Positions 41,455 through 51,321 are shown, numbered from the stretch's first letter. The stretch is 64,000 nucleotides of DNA from Doryteuthis pealeii (GCA_023376005.1 CM042160.1:82212442-82276441), one strand, 5' to 3'. Translations and numbers: made by a program. The notes: a model not told the origin generated them from the letters alone.

Positions 41455-41515
41455 GTCTGTCTCAACTGGTTCGATAACTCGCCAACTCAGCACCTGAGTA
41501 GCACAGATTGGGTAA
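40978..41515 (+). mobile_element. SINE-A with its tRNA head split by a CT minisatellite
   Basis: GGCTGATTTAGCTCAGTCAG and TAGAGCATTAGCCCAGGAATC (box A side) end at 41018. CAACTGGTTCGATAACTCGCC (box B side) resumes at 41463, followed by AACTCAGCACCTGAGTAGC. Between lies about 445 bp of CT-rich repeat. Confidence 0.8.
41019..41460. repeat. CT-rich minisatellite, about 98-bp higher-order period
   Basis: Beyond the CT dinucleotides, the landmark CGTTTTCTCTC recurs at 41081, 41178, 41278 and 41375, each followed by CGCTCTCATTTTCTCTATCT. So the array is built of four units of 97-100 bp and is not a plain microsatellite. Confidence 0.85.
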
Positions 41516-41740
41516 TTCCTTTGTTTTATCCTGTATATTCATGAGAAACTAAACCTCTTCCAAATAATACATTCAATAAAATTTGGCGAATACTGCGTGT
41601 GACATGTGGAACACTGGACAGTTATTTCAACTATATTAATTCTCACGAGCAGAGTATACCATGATCTCCCCCAGACAGAGATCGAACTAGCAATCACAGA
41701 ATGCAGAGTCTGAGACTCTACCCCCTTAACAGAAATAACA
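41516..41740. repeat. Copy of 40.38-kb sequence and tRNA-like SINE fragment
   Basis: 41517-41582 matches 40378-40445 (TTGTTTTATC-TGTATATT, ATGAGAAACTAAA). 41600-41740 carries ATCTCCCCCAGACAGAGATC and GAACTAGCAATCACAGAATG, a reverse box B-like head with GAGTCTGAGACTCTACC. Unclassified. Confidence 0.4.
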
Positions 41741-42605
41741 GCAAGACTAATAAGACTGCAGATATCGCTGTTATAAAGTGTTATAGGTGACTCACCTATG
41801 ACACAAACATGGACTTACCCAAAGGGTATATATTTAACAGAGTAAAGCTACTCAAACGAGTAGTACCAGATACAGTTCTTCGTGTAAGCTAAAACAAGGA
41901 AACTCTTCCATTGTACATGGATATATATTGCTGAATACAATCTGTTCCCTACATTTTATACCCGTGTTGAGTTATTATTTCTTGACCCTTAAACAGGTCA
42001 TAACATAAAGGAAAGGTACACAAGACGAATATATTTATATATTCGGGTTAATAACTTTTATTGGTGCAATATATGAAGTGTAAGTTAAGTGTTCAAAGTG
42101 TTTGTGTAAGAGTTTGTAAAGTTTATAGTAAAGTTGCCAGAGACGTTATCTCGGTGGGAAATATTATATAATGTATGAGACAAAGGTTACTTAGCTCTGG
42201 TAGAATTGTATTCTGTAATTGTTTCTTGTTGCAGTAGTCTGTTGAGTTGTCAAATTTGTCTGTTGAGTTGTCAGATGTAAGACCTGACAACTCAACAGAC
42301 ATATTCAACCTGTGGGTGCCTAGACTGATGATGCTGACCTTAATTCGGCCGCTGCAAAAACTGGTCTGACCTCAGTGCCTGTGGATTCTGTTCTGATGAT
42401 TTAGGGCTCTCTACCCCCTGGCATCTGCTTCCAGGAACTGATTAAGGGGCAGATAACCCAAATTTTTGATATTCTTTGAGGGGTAATATTTTCCCAGGCA
42501 GGGTTTTCTTTCTTTCTTTCCTTCTTTTCATCTTTTCATTATGTTCATTCGAAACAGATTAATGTTATCACTTCAATATCAGCAGTCTTATTAGTTCTAC
42601 TTTTA
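41741..42605. mobile_element. Unclassified element, possible inverted ends
   Basis: ACTAATAAGACTGCAGATAT (41749) and, in reverse, ATATCAGCAGTCTTATTAGT (42578) could be terminal inverted repeats about 850 bp apart. On the minus strand an AATAAAAG signal lies at 42063. The second long direct repeat (42618) lies outside these ends. A hairpin GTCTGTTGAGTTGTC / GACAACTCAACAGAC occurs at 42258-42300. Confidence 0.35.
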
Positions 42606-42955
42606 TTTTTGTTATTTTGCCAGAGACGTTCACTCGGTGGGAAATATTATATAATGTATGAGACAAGGGTTACTTAGCTCTGGTGGAATTGTATTCTGTA
42701 ATTGTTTCTTGTTGCAGTAGTCTGTTGAGTTGTCAGTTTGACTGTTTTGTCTTCGTCGAATTTGTCTGTTGAGTTGTCTGGTCTTATCCCTGTGGGTGCC
42801 TAGACTGATGATGCTGACCTTAATTCGGCCACTGCTACTGTGTTCTCACCTCAGTGCCTGCGGATTCTGTTCTGATGTTATCTACCCCCTGGCGTCTGGA
42901 CTTTCAGGAACTGATTAAGGGGCAGATAACCCAAATTTTCGATAGCCTTGACCAC
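42130..42955. repeat. Two direct repeats of about 335 bp, 486 bp apart
   Basis: 42132-42470 and 42618-42949 share TGCCAGAGACGTT, CTCGGTGGGAAATATTATAT, GTGGGTGCCTAGACTGATG and GGAACTGATTAAGGGGCAG with only small differences. They could be LTRs of a very short element or a tandem duplication of a GC-richer unit. Confidence 0.65.
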
Positions 42956-43204
42956 CAGCTCACACCACACATGAAACTTGCCAAATCAACTAATCAATAA
43001 TAAATGCTCTACTGCATAATCTTATGTCTTATAGTCTTATTGTCTCATCCACAACCAACAGAGGACACGGTTATCTCCTAGAGTCACGTCTTCTCAACAG
43101 AGTGGCAGCTCATCCAAGTGCACACACCGTGTGGAACACTGGACAGCTGTTTCAACCAATATTAGTTCCCCCCTAACAGAAATTGAACCAGCAACCAGAT
43201 ATAC

Positions 43205-43462
43205 ATATATATACAAGGTTTGTCAAAATGTATCGAGATTTTTTGTACATTTTGACACACCTTGTATTCTGAAAAAATAACGTTCCATTCATTCTTCATT
43301 TCTATCTTGGTAAATACAGATTTAAACTTGGTACTTTTTTGACACGTCCTGTATTCTGAAAAAAATTAATGAATGGAACATTATTTTTTTCAGAATACAA
43401 GGTGTGTCAAAAAGTACAAAAAATTTTGATACTTTTTTGTCACACCTTGTACATATATATAT
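43205..43462. mobile_element. Two mariner-type MITEs in tandem
   Basis: 43211-43265 is a short form (TACAAGGTTTGTCAAAATGT ... CATTTTGACACACCTTGTA). 43265-43455 is a longer one with internal AATAACGTTCCATTCATTC and TTTTTTCAGAATACAAGG, ending in TTTTTTGTCACACCTTGTA. TA-rich flanks. Same family as at 40.47 kb. Confidence 0.65.
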
Positions 43463-43680
43463 ATATATATATATTATATTAAAAGTGATATTGATTAAAA
43501 GTGATATCGATTAAATTCATTTTTATCCATCTACATTTCTTTTCTTTACTCATTTTTTCCTCATATTGTCGGATTCAATTCCCTTTCCATTCTTACATAT
43601 ATATATATATATATAATATATATATATACATATACATATGTATATATATGTATATACATGTACATATATATATATATGGG
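43463..43680. repeat. TA-rich microsatellites
   Basis: TA/TATG runs at 43454-43476 and 43596-43677. The frames opened here encode only tyrosine/isoleucine runs. Confidence 0.9.
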
Positions 43681-43775
43681 TTTATATAGAAATAGGAAAA
43701 ACAAATTGTTCCAAAAAAGATGAATTTATTATGATGTTTATGTCAATGTTAAAATGTTTTGGTTTATGTAAAATC

Positions 43776-44990
43776 TTACATAAATTCTTACATAAATGTG
43801 TATCTTCAGGACAAAATGATTAAAAGAAAAGAAAGATTTTTTGTTGTTCTAAAGGTGATAGATGTTTTTGAATGATTTAAGTGCAAGAAAATATGTATGG
43901 AGAAAAGGATCATAACTGTTTATTTCATGGATCAGCGTTCATATTGAAAGTTCATGACGTGATTGGTAGACGTGAAATACGAAAGTCAAGATGTGATTGG
44001 TATATGATGAGATGTTGAAAATGTGTGACATATTGTTACATAATCTATGAGGTTGCATAAGATTATTGTCAATCCCCTGTATTTCCAAGGGATGGCCCTT
44101 TTCATATCACGGGCGGGACTTTCCATGGAATAGTACAGAAAGCCCGCAAAATACGTGAAGTCACGTGGGACCTGGTTGGGTCCTCAGTTTTCAGTTTAGA
44201 CGTCGGGCAGAGAAGATGTCCTGCCTTAACTGGAACTCACTGCATACGCCCGCTATGTTTAGTTACATGAAATGTTTAGTTAAGTAAATAAAAGCTTAAG
44301 AAAATAACATGGTTTTGTGATTAATGAATGTCTTGGTAACAAGACTGATCTAGAAAAAGAAATGAGTTAAGTGCGACTGACCACCAAGATAAAGTTCAGA
44401 CACTAGAAGAGATGTTAGAAGAGACGCTAGAAGAACTTAAGATGTCAAAGATGCCAGAAGAAGAATAGAAGAAAGTAAAGAAAGGGGTATACAACAATAT
44501 TCCTTAAGATACCATTGTTTAAAAGATGAGAAAAGTATTGTCTGAATTTTTGAGAAAAGAAGGAATAAGGAATAAGAAAAAGAAAGAAAAAGAATTTCAC
44601 CTCCATATATGAGTTTATTAAACATTTCATATATAAATTCATACATAAATTCTTACATAAATGTGTATCTTCAGGACAAAATGATTAAAAGAAAAAGAAA
44701 GATTTTTTGTTGTTCTAAAGGTGATAGATGTTTTTTAATGATTTAAGTGCCAAGAAATATGTATGGAGAAAAGGATCATAACTGTTCCTTTCATTGATCA
44801 GCATTCATATTGAAAGTTCATGACATGATTGGTACATGATGAGATGTTGAAAATGTGTGACGTATTCCTTAAGTTACCATTGTTTAAAAGATGAGAAAAG
44901 TATTAACTGAATTTTTGAGAAAAGAAGGAATAAGGAATAAGAAAAAGAAAGAATTTTACCTCCATATATGAGTTTATTAATCATTTCATA
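43776..44990. repeat. Tandem duplication (A-B / A'-B'), 865-bp offset
   Basis: Segment A (43776-44029) recurs as A' (44641-44861), for example TGTATCTTCAGGACAAAATG and GAAAAGGATCATAACTG. Segment B (44501-44640) recurs as B' (44866-44990), for example ACCATTGTTTAAAAGATGAG and TTTTTGAGAAAAGAAGGAAT. A-B is split by the solo LTR, A'-B' is not. A' also lacks about 25 bp present in A. Confidence 0.8.
44034..44496 (+). mobile_element. Solo LTR, 463 bp, with target duplication ATAT
   Basis: It starts TGTTACATAATC and ends GTATACAACA (inverted TGTT/AACA). ATAT precedes (44030-44033) and follows (44497-44500). The paralogous junction at 44862-44865 is uninterrupted (GAC, GTAT, TCCTTAAG), which confirms the boundaries. 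Polyadenylation signal AATAAA at 44287; GC-rich CpG-bearing U3/R-like middle. No internal region remains, so it is a recombined solo LTR of an LTR retrotransposon. Confidence 0.8.
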
Positions 44991-45022
44991 TATATCATAT
45001 AGACATCATGATACATACCTTA

Positions 45023-45024
45023 TA

Positions 45025-45070
<46 letters not shown>
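45023..45070. repeat. (TA)n microsatellite
   Basis: Pure TA run before the Helitron flank. Confidence 0.95.
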
Positions 45071-45072
<2 letters not shown>

Positions 45073-45820
45073 AGGTAATCCAAATGACTAGTAAGTAGGA
45101 GATTATTCTATTTATATATACTAGCAAATTTATGCACCCTCCAGGTGCAAGTTTTTAAGTTTTAATATAATAAAATATCATGTTAAATTAGAAAGGCTAA
45201 TAAAACTAAAAAAGAAAGCAGATAAAAAGATTTGGAACAGAGGGGGTATTATCGAAAAATAGAACAGCTTTGAAACTAACTCTTCCATCATTTTCCATTA
45301 CTCCCGTCTTTCATTGGTAAATTTTCCTAATTTAACTCTTTACTTAAAATAGGAAGTAAAGGATAATATTACAAATATTTCTTCTCTTAATGAATTTCTT
45401 TTAAGATTTATCCCAGAGATTTTTGCTCATATTCAATAAGATAAAACCAAACAATTAGAAATCAATAATACTAAGCATATATTTATTAAAATCAAATTTC
45501 TAATATCAATATGCAAATTAGCCTTCCCATTCACACTGTAAACCGCTATTTTGTTGTATATATAAATACAACTGCATGTTATCAGTATGTAGATATGGTC
45601 AACAGTCTTAATGATGTAAAACTATTTTATTAATAATTGAGGTTTAAATAAAAATAAAATCATGGAGAATGTGATGTCAATAACAAAGGGAATTGTGACT
45701 TGAGTAGTAATATAGTTTCGGTTACAGACATACAAACCCACAATCTCCATTATAATAAGATATATATATACAAGGTAATCCAAATGACTAGTAAGTAGGA
45801 GATTATTCTATTTATATATA
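45071..45820. repeat. 50-bp direct repeats flanking a Helitron
   Basis: CAAGGTAATCCAAATGACTA and the following 30 bases (to TTTATATATA) occur identically at 45071-45120 and 45771-45820. They bracket the Helitron plus ten bases of TA. This is far longer than any target duplication, and Helitrons make none. Confidence 0.9.
45121..45760 (-). mobile_element. Non-autonomous Helitron-like element, complete
   Basis: CTAG at 45121, hairpin TGCACC/GGTGCA (about 45132-45149), minus-strand 5' end TCTTATTATAATGGAG at 45760. Host A before TC and T after CTAG. 640 bp, the same size as the copy at 6850. Confidence 0.75.
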
Positions 45821-45834
45821 TATAATATATATAT

Positions 45835-45865
45835 ATACACACATACACACACACACACACACACA
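45835..45865. repeat. (AC)n microsatellite
   Basis: Short CA run next to a hammerhead-like unit. Confidence 0.9.
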
Positions 45866-45944
45866 TATGCATAAATATAAGGTCCGCAAAATGTATTTTG
45901 TTTTCAGAAAATTTTTTTTATTTTTAAATTCTTTTTGTTTTACA

Positions 45945-45989
45945 TATGCAACACGTGTTTCAGATCTTCTGGTATCTTCTTCAGGCTTT
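45945..45989 (-). ncRNA. Degenerate hammerhead-like motif
   Basis: Minus strand: core CUGAAGA (45984-45978), stem II AGAU/AUCU with an 8-base loop (45977-45962), GAA (45961-45959), palindromic stem III ACACGUGU (45958-45951, the same octamer as at 9787-9794), U17 (45950). Stem I shows only two pairs (GC/GC). Probably a decayed relative of the 9.8-kb ribozyme. Confidence 0.45.
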
Positions 45990-46029
45990 GATTGATAATG
46001 TGTGTTATAACAGAAATAGATATCTCTCT

Positions 46030-46220
46030 TGATTCACAATTGTTACTAACACAACACATCCACTCAGCAACAAAACAAATTAAAAAGAAAAAAAACAAAC
46101 ACTCGAAAAAGAACCTAAGTTACTGAGAATTGTAAACATAACCCAATACATCCATTCACCAACAAAACAAATTAAAAACAAAACACTTCGGAACAGAACA
46201 TAAGTTACTGACATCAACCG
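46030..46220. repeat. Direct duplication, about 103-bp period
   Basis: ACATCCA-TCA-CAACAAAACA then AATTAAAAA and AACATAAGTTACTGA-type sequence occur twice. 46221-46900 is otherwise unrecognised. Confidence 0.6.
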
Positions 46221-46880
46221 GATGTTAACCCAAAAGTCGCTTAAACAAAATGAACAAAACAAACGTCTACACATAGGCTCCGTGCAAACTTCCGGTCGAA
46301 AAACAAAATTTATAAACTATTAAAAATATCCTCTATTTAAGGTTTTTCAAAAATGTTCCCCCCAAAACCCTTCAAAGGTGTCTGGAGCCTCTTACCAGCT
46401 ATAAAACAGGTGACAGAGTCGATAAACCAGTTGACTGTGGGCCATCACACAGAACGTTGCTCCACCAGGCCAAGATCAAGGAACCGATATACCTCTGACC
46501 AACACCACACCACACTTCGCATCGCATAGAACCAAGTCATCAGTCAGAACAGACTTTCAACTCCACATCTGCCCTCATTTCACTGAGTAAAAAAAAGAAA
46601 GAATTATCATCTCACCAATTCCAGCTTTGTTTATTTCTTAAATAAACAAAATTAACCCAATCTTTCGAGTCCATTTTTCTTTTGCTACCGTACACTTTTT
46701 TGTGATATTACTCACACACACACATATATATATATATTTATATATATGAGCTTGGATAAAAAAAAAACAATGGGATGTTCGTTTTATACAAGCTAATATT
46801 TATATACATGGCTGTAAAGAACATCTTGTTGGTTTTTGTTGAGACATATAATTGACTTATATTTAAGGACAATGATACAT

Positions 46881-46912
<32 letters not shown>

Positions 46913-46917
46913 TATGT

Positions 46918-47036
46918 GTTGAAAAAATGAATAAAGGAAAGAAAGTATAGAATGGATAATATAGGATATTTTAATTTGATTAAAATATCCTATATTATCC
47001 ATTCTATACTTTCTTTCCTTTATTCATTTTTTCAAC
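46918..47036. repeat. Perfect palindrome, 58-bp arms, 3-bp spacer
   Basis: Arms 46918-46975 and 46979-47036 are exact reverse complements around TTG. TA and CA microsatellites lie on both sides. The adjacent sequence CATCGGATTCACTTCC resembles the 43.57-kb TGTCGGATTCAATTCCC stretch, hinting at a dispersed fold-back family. Confidence 0.9.
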
Positions 47037-47062
47037 ATACCATCGGATTCACTTCCAGTTTC

Positions 47063-47068
<6 letters not shown>

Positions 47069-47114
<46 letters not shown>

Positions 47115-47180
47115 AGCAACAGGATGTTCTTTCCAAGCTAATATATATATATATTAACTTGGAAAGAACGTCCTGTTGCT
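47069..47180. repeat. (CA)n/(TA)n and an inverted repeat
   Basis: CA/TA run at 47069-47115, then GCAACAGGATGTTCTTTCCA at 47116 with reverse counterpart TGGAAAGAACGTCCTGTTGC at 47160, around a TA core. 47190-47640 is unrecognised. Confidence 0.8.
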
Positions 47181-47679
47181 TTTTATTGACATATAACTGA
47201 CATATATTTATGTAATCAATTACAAATTTAATCAAGGTGATAGTTATCTTCATTTTTGATGACATAACCTCATTTAAGCTAGTTGTCTTGTCCAACCCCA
47301 AAGTCATAGGACCAGTTGGAATAAAAATGGGAGCAGGATCCTCTTGTTAACAAGCTGATCAATCTGTCCCAGACACACCAACCAGTTGGGATAGAAATCT
47401 TTATTTCTTAACTCTTAACATCTTGTTGAGAATTTTCTAAGTCCAGCGCCCAATTCCTATGAGGATTTATCAAAAAATAGCCTTTTCATTTAAAGTTACC
47501 TGTTATTTCCCTTAAATCAAAGACTTCTAAATATGTTTAATATTACATTTAAACAAGGACTATCATTTGGGGCAGATTAGGAAAATGAATGTGACTTCTG
47601 GCTGGGTGGAATGAGAGGCAGTATAGGACATTAAGAGTTAAAGATATATATATTTCAGGATTTTAAATGTATAAATAAT

Positions 47680-47873
47680 ATTGGCAATTTTGTGGGAAAT
47701 CTAACTCAGCTTGACTTTAAAAGAGTCATCGTTAATAAATAAGATGCTAATTAAGGTTAGATATTTCATATAATCATTGAGAATATAGCTTAAATAACTA
47801 AGCAAATTGTGATGTCAGTGGTGACATAGTTTCAGTTACAGACAGACAGTTACATAATTTCCACTATAATGAG
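47680..47873 (-). mobile_element. Helitron-like 5'-end fragment
   Basis: Shares TAATAAATAAGATGCTAATT, CAAATTGTGATGTCAGTGG and TTTCCACTATAATGAGA with the family. No CTAG end. 47874-48000 is AT-rich, followed by a TA run (47996-48045). Confidence 0.5.
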
Positions 47874-47991
47874 ATGTTTATAAATGATCTAATCTCTGCA
47901 CAATCAGTTTTCAGTCAAAGAAAAAAAGAAAAAATTTTTTTTCAATTACATAACCGAAAAAACAACAACAAATTAATCAATTTACTTATAC

Positions 47992-48049
<58 letters not shown>

Positions 48050-48067
48050 TATATATATAGGCACATA

Positions 48068-48365
48068 TAGTGGCGGTGCGTGGTGTAATGGTTATATTCA
48101 TAGGAAATGGACACGACAACGTGAGTTCAAATACTAGATACAGCTATTTGCATTTCACATAGTGCTAATACCCTTGGGAAAGGTATGAATTCAATTATTC
48201 ACCTCCAGCTATAGGTAATAATAGTAAGATAGACTGATTTCTTTAACCCTGGCTAGGTAACCAGTCTAGGAGAAGGAAAAAACTCTTAATTCAAACCTGT
48301 TAAACTCCGCTTAAGAAATTGACCTAGAGTCACATCCTGCTCGTATGGAGGGGTTGGCAAATATA
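48068..48365 (+). mobile_element. SINE-B copy, near full length
   Basis: Head GCGTGGTGTAATGGTTATA (box A) and GAGTTCAAATACTAG (box B), body ACCCTTGGGAAAGGTATGAA, CCAGTCTAGGAGAAGGAAAA and TTAAACTCCGCTTAAGAAAT, 3' end CTCGTATGGAGGGGTTGG followed by ATATATA. About 300 bp. Confidence 0.8.
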
Positions 48366-48479
48366 TATATACAAACTGCAAAGTAGCATGTATAAAAATA
48401 TTGCAAAACCTTTGAATCACCCGAGTATTATTTAAAAAGTATTTGAATGCAACAATAATTTGAGTATATTAAAAAAATT

Positions 48480-48575
48480 TAAAAAATGCAAACAACCTCA
48501 TCCAGGATTTGAACTCGTCTCGTCATATCCATTTCTTATGACTCTAACCATTACACCACAGGCCGCAAAACTAGC
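48480..48575 (-). mobile_element. SINE-B head fragment
   Basis: Reverse complement of box B (GGATTTGAACTC) and of GTGTAATGGTTAGAG. Adjacent AACTAGCATGTACAAAAAT-type sequence repeats the 48376-48410 stretch. Confidence 0.7.
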
Positions 48576-48779
48576 ATGTACAAAAATTTTGTAAAACTTT
48601 TGACTCACCCTGTCAAAAATGTTAAGCAAGACCTGTTCACAAAAAGATAACTCACTGGTTCGCCATTACCATCACTTGGACTTGCTGAATCTTCTCATCA
48701 GTGGTGGAGGTTGATGGGCATCCTGCTCCCTCTTTGTGTGTCATGCTTGGCAAGCCACTTTTAAACTTCTCTATCCAGT

Positions 48780-49010
48780 TAGAGGCGCGTGGTGTAATGG
48801 ATAGAGTCGTAGGAAATGGACTCGTCGACCAGAGTTCAAATCCTGAACGAAGCTATAGTTCACATAGCACTAATACCCTTGGAAAAGGTATGAATTCAAC
48901 TACTCTCCCTTCAGCTATGGGTAAATAGTAGGGAAGACTGGGCTCTTTAATCTTTGTTAGGCAGTCTTGGAGAAGGAAAACTGAATTCAAACCTGTTAAA
49001 CTCCACTTGG
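48780..49010 (+). mobile_element. SINE-B copy, 3'-truncated
   Basis: GCGTGGTGTAATGGATAGAG, AGAGTTCAAATCCTGAACG, CCCTTGGAAAAGGTATGAAT and CTTGGAGAAGGAAAACTGAA to TTAAACTCCACTTGG. 49020-49300 is unrecognised, including a 65-codon minus-strand frame without a domain. Confidence 0.8.
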
Positions 49011-49309
49011 GGTGGTCACTACTAGAATTGGCTCAGTCCTAATCAGATAATCTATTTTCACTAACACTTACTTCCACTCATATATACTTCTACATGGTAG
49101 TGCACTGTTTCCGTATTGTGCTAAAAGCCTCCAATGAATTTCAGCCCCTGACACTCTTTCCGACCAGAGAAATTGAATTTCCTTTGTGCATACTGCTAGT
49201 TGAGCAACTATGTTTACACAGGAAAAGACAGTAAGCAAAATTGCGTGATCCGATTCAAACTTCAATCACATGACCACACTTGAGTCAACTATAAGCATGC
49301 ATATGCAGA

Positions 49310-49548
49310 ATGCAGTTGGTAGAGCGTCCGCCTAGGAACCATAAGGTTCCGGGTTCAATACCGGCCCTTGCCAACTCAGCGTATGAGTAGCACAGGGAAC
49401 TGTGCGGTAAATTGAGGAGCTGATGGTAGGTGTGGCACTCCATCTCAGATGCAAAAGACAATCTCCTTGGTCTAGTGCTAATAAAAGGGGGATAGACTCC
49501 CTCGCTGTCTGGCTGATACCGACTTTAGTCCACCCCGACAACAATACC
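49310..49548 (+). mobile_element. SINE-A copy, near full length
   Basis: GCAGTTGGTAGAGCGTCCG, box B GGGTTCAATACCGGC, CAACTCAGCGTATGAGTAGC, GGAGCTGATGGTAGGTGTG, CAATCTCCTTGGTCTAGTGC and CCCTCGCTGTCTGGCTGATA to CACCCCGACAACAA. Confidence 0.85.
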
Positions 49549-49559
49549 TTTTTATTAAT

Positions 49560-49862
49560 TTTTTACTGTTCCTTGTATTAAATAGTCTTTTTTTTGTGTT
49601 TTTAATAAATTTTTGAAGCTATTTCTTTGATAGACACCCTGTATAGAGAGGAGATGGGCGCCTTCTTTTTTAGACACACAAAAATCTTACTTAATATCAA
49701 AGTACACAAAATGCCTTCTCAACAGCTATAGATTTTGGCAATATTTAGATAGTATTTTTAAAATAATTTTTTGAAATTATTTCTTTTGTAGATACCCTGT
49801 ATAGAAAGGAGATGGGCGCCTTCTTTTGTGAACAGCCTGTAATTTTACTTTAATAGCAATTT
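49560..49862. repeat. MITE-like direct repeat
   Basis: GACACCCTGTATAGAGAGGA then GATGGGCGCCTTCTTTT (49633) recurs as GATACCCTGTATAGAAAGGA then GATGGGCGCCTTCTTTT (49793). Each is preceded by ATTTTTTGAAG/ATTATTTCTTT. Possible mariner-type MITE pieces. Confidence 0.5.
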
Positions 49863-50089
49863 ACATTCTTTCCGCCATTTTGTTCTGCTGCGTTTTAAAA
49901 TCTGATCTGATTACATTTCAACAAGAGATAAAAAGAAATTGTGTCAAACTTTCATTTGACCTCAATTTTAGACAATAACAACAATAAATTATTCTAAATA
50001 TTTTATGTATTTCATAAATATAAAGATTTATATATAATACTTATATAATACACATAAAAATGACATCATTTTTGCTTACGTCTACATAT

Positions 50090-50172
50090 CAACCAACCCC
50101 TCCACACGAGCAGGAAGTGATGCATGGTCAATTTCTCAGGCAGCATTTAACAGATTTTTCCTTCTACTAGAC
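50090..50172 (-). mobile_element. SINE-B 3' part, interrupted by a hAT element
   Basis: CCAACCCCTCCACACGAGC, GGAAGTGATGCATGG and CTTCTACTAGAC are the reverse 3' part of SINE-B. The element resumes at 50705. Confidence 0.8.
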
Positions 50173-50704
50173 AAGGGATCACCAAACATTTTTCATGGTG
50201 GGCTGGATAATTGAAAAAAATAATGAGTGCGGGCCACATTATTATTGTGTTCAATACTTGCTAGCCAGAACGAAAGCTCTGAGAAAAAGATGTAAAACAA
50301 AATTTATCTTTCCATGTTATATTCATGGATGAGTGGCCTAAGATGCACACAAAATATATTTAACCAACATATTTATTTTCAAAATATTATCAAAGAATGC
50401 AACGTTAGCAAAAAAAGTTAAGTGAGATTTGTGAAATTGAAGTTTGCCTTTCAAGATATCGTCAATGTTTGGTTTGGAATTGCTACATCCAATCAAGAGA
50501 ATTTCTTTCAAATGTTTATCAGTCAATTTTGTTCGATGGGTTGATTCCGTAGTCAAGTCCATGAAGATTTAGTAAGCTTAATATGGTATTTAAATTTAAA
50601 TGGTATCAGAACAACTCGCATTCTGTAGTTTTTAACAAACAAATTCAAGTACTGTCGACGGGCCAGATAAAATACCTTTTTGGGCTGTAATTTGGTGACC
50701 CCTA
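50173..50704 (-). mobile_element. hAT-type element nested in SINE-B
   Basis: Ends AAGGGATCACCAAAC (left) and, in complement, TAGGGGTCACCAAATT (right) form imperfect terminal inverted repeats of hAT type. The 8-bp flanks TACTAGAC (50165-50172) and TCCTAGAC (50705-50712) are a one-mismatch target duplication of the SINE sequence. 532 bp; only a transposase tail remains inside. Confidence 0.75.
50338..50562 (-). pseudogene. hAT transposase C-terminal remnant
   Basis: The minus-strand frame reads TKLTDKHLKEILLIGCSNSK then PNIDDILKGKLQFHKSH. L-DEHL---L-I--S---P-ID-L is the familiar C-terminal end of ZBED/GTF2IRD2-like hAT transposases. The catalytic and dimerisation parts are deleted. Downstream residues (FFANVAFFDNIL) are not recognised and are probably non-coding. 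Confidence 0.6.
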
Positions 50705-50945
50705 TCCTAGACTGATTGCCTAATTAAGGTTAAAGAGCCCAATCCACCCTACCATATACCCATAGCTGGAGGGAGAATAATTGAATATATACTTTTTCCA
50801 AAGGTAGAGTAGTTGGATGCATACCGTTCCCAATGATATTAGTACAATGTGAAATACAAACAGGCCCATCCAGGATTTGAACTCATGTTGACGAGTCCAT
50901 TTCCTATGACTCTGTTACACCATGCACCTCCAGTTTGCAGTTTGT
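50705..50945 (-). mobile_element. SINE-B 5' part, distal to the hAT element
   Basis: CCTAGACTGATTGCCTAATT, CCCATAGCTGGAGGGAG, GGATTTGAACTCATG (box B complement) and TGTTACACCATGCACCTCC (box A complement). Confidence 0.8.
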
Positions 50946-51321
50946 ATATCATGTGACTGAAACAATTCAGGCTGTGGTAGGCACCTACCGTTGGTTCTAT
51001 TGTAGTCGTTGGTGCGCTGGCACATTTTGCATAGTTTCACCCTATGTGCAATTTGAAAGCTGCACAGATAAACGTGCAACTTAGTCTAATTTGGGAATTT
51101 ATGTTTTACAATTTCAAACAGGGCCATAACCATAACGCCTTGGAAGCAACCAAAACCATTTGATGGGCAAAAGGTGAAGACACAATTGATCACAAAAACA
51201 AACAAACAAAAAAAGAAGCTAAATGATTATTAACTGACTTCATTGCTTTGTGATATTTTCCAGGTAAAAATTGCTTGAAAAAAAGAATAACTAAAGAATA
51301 AATAAATAATAAAATAAAAAA

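Noticed and set aside
44034..44341. Shorter solo LTR ending at GGTAACA (44341)
   Set aside because: No target duplication; the paralogous empty site shows that the true end is ACAACA at 44496.
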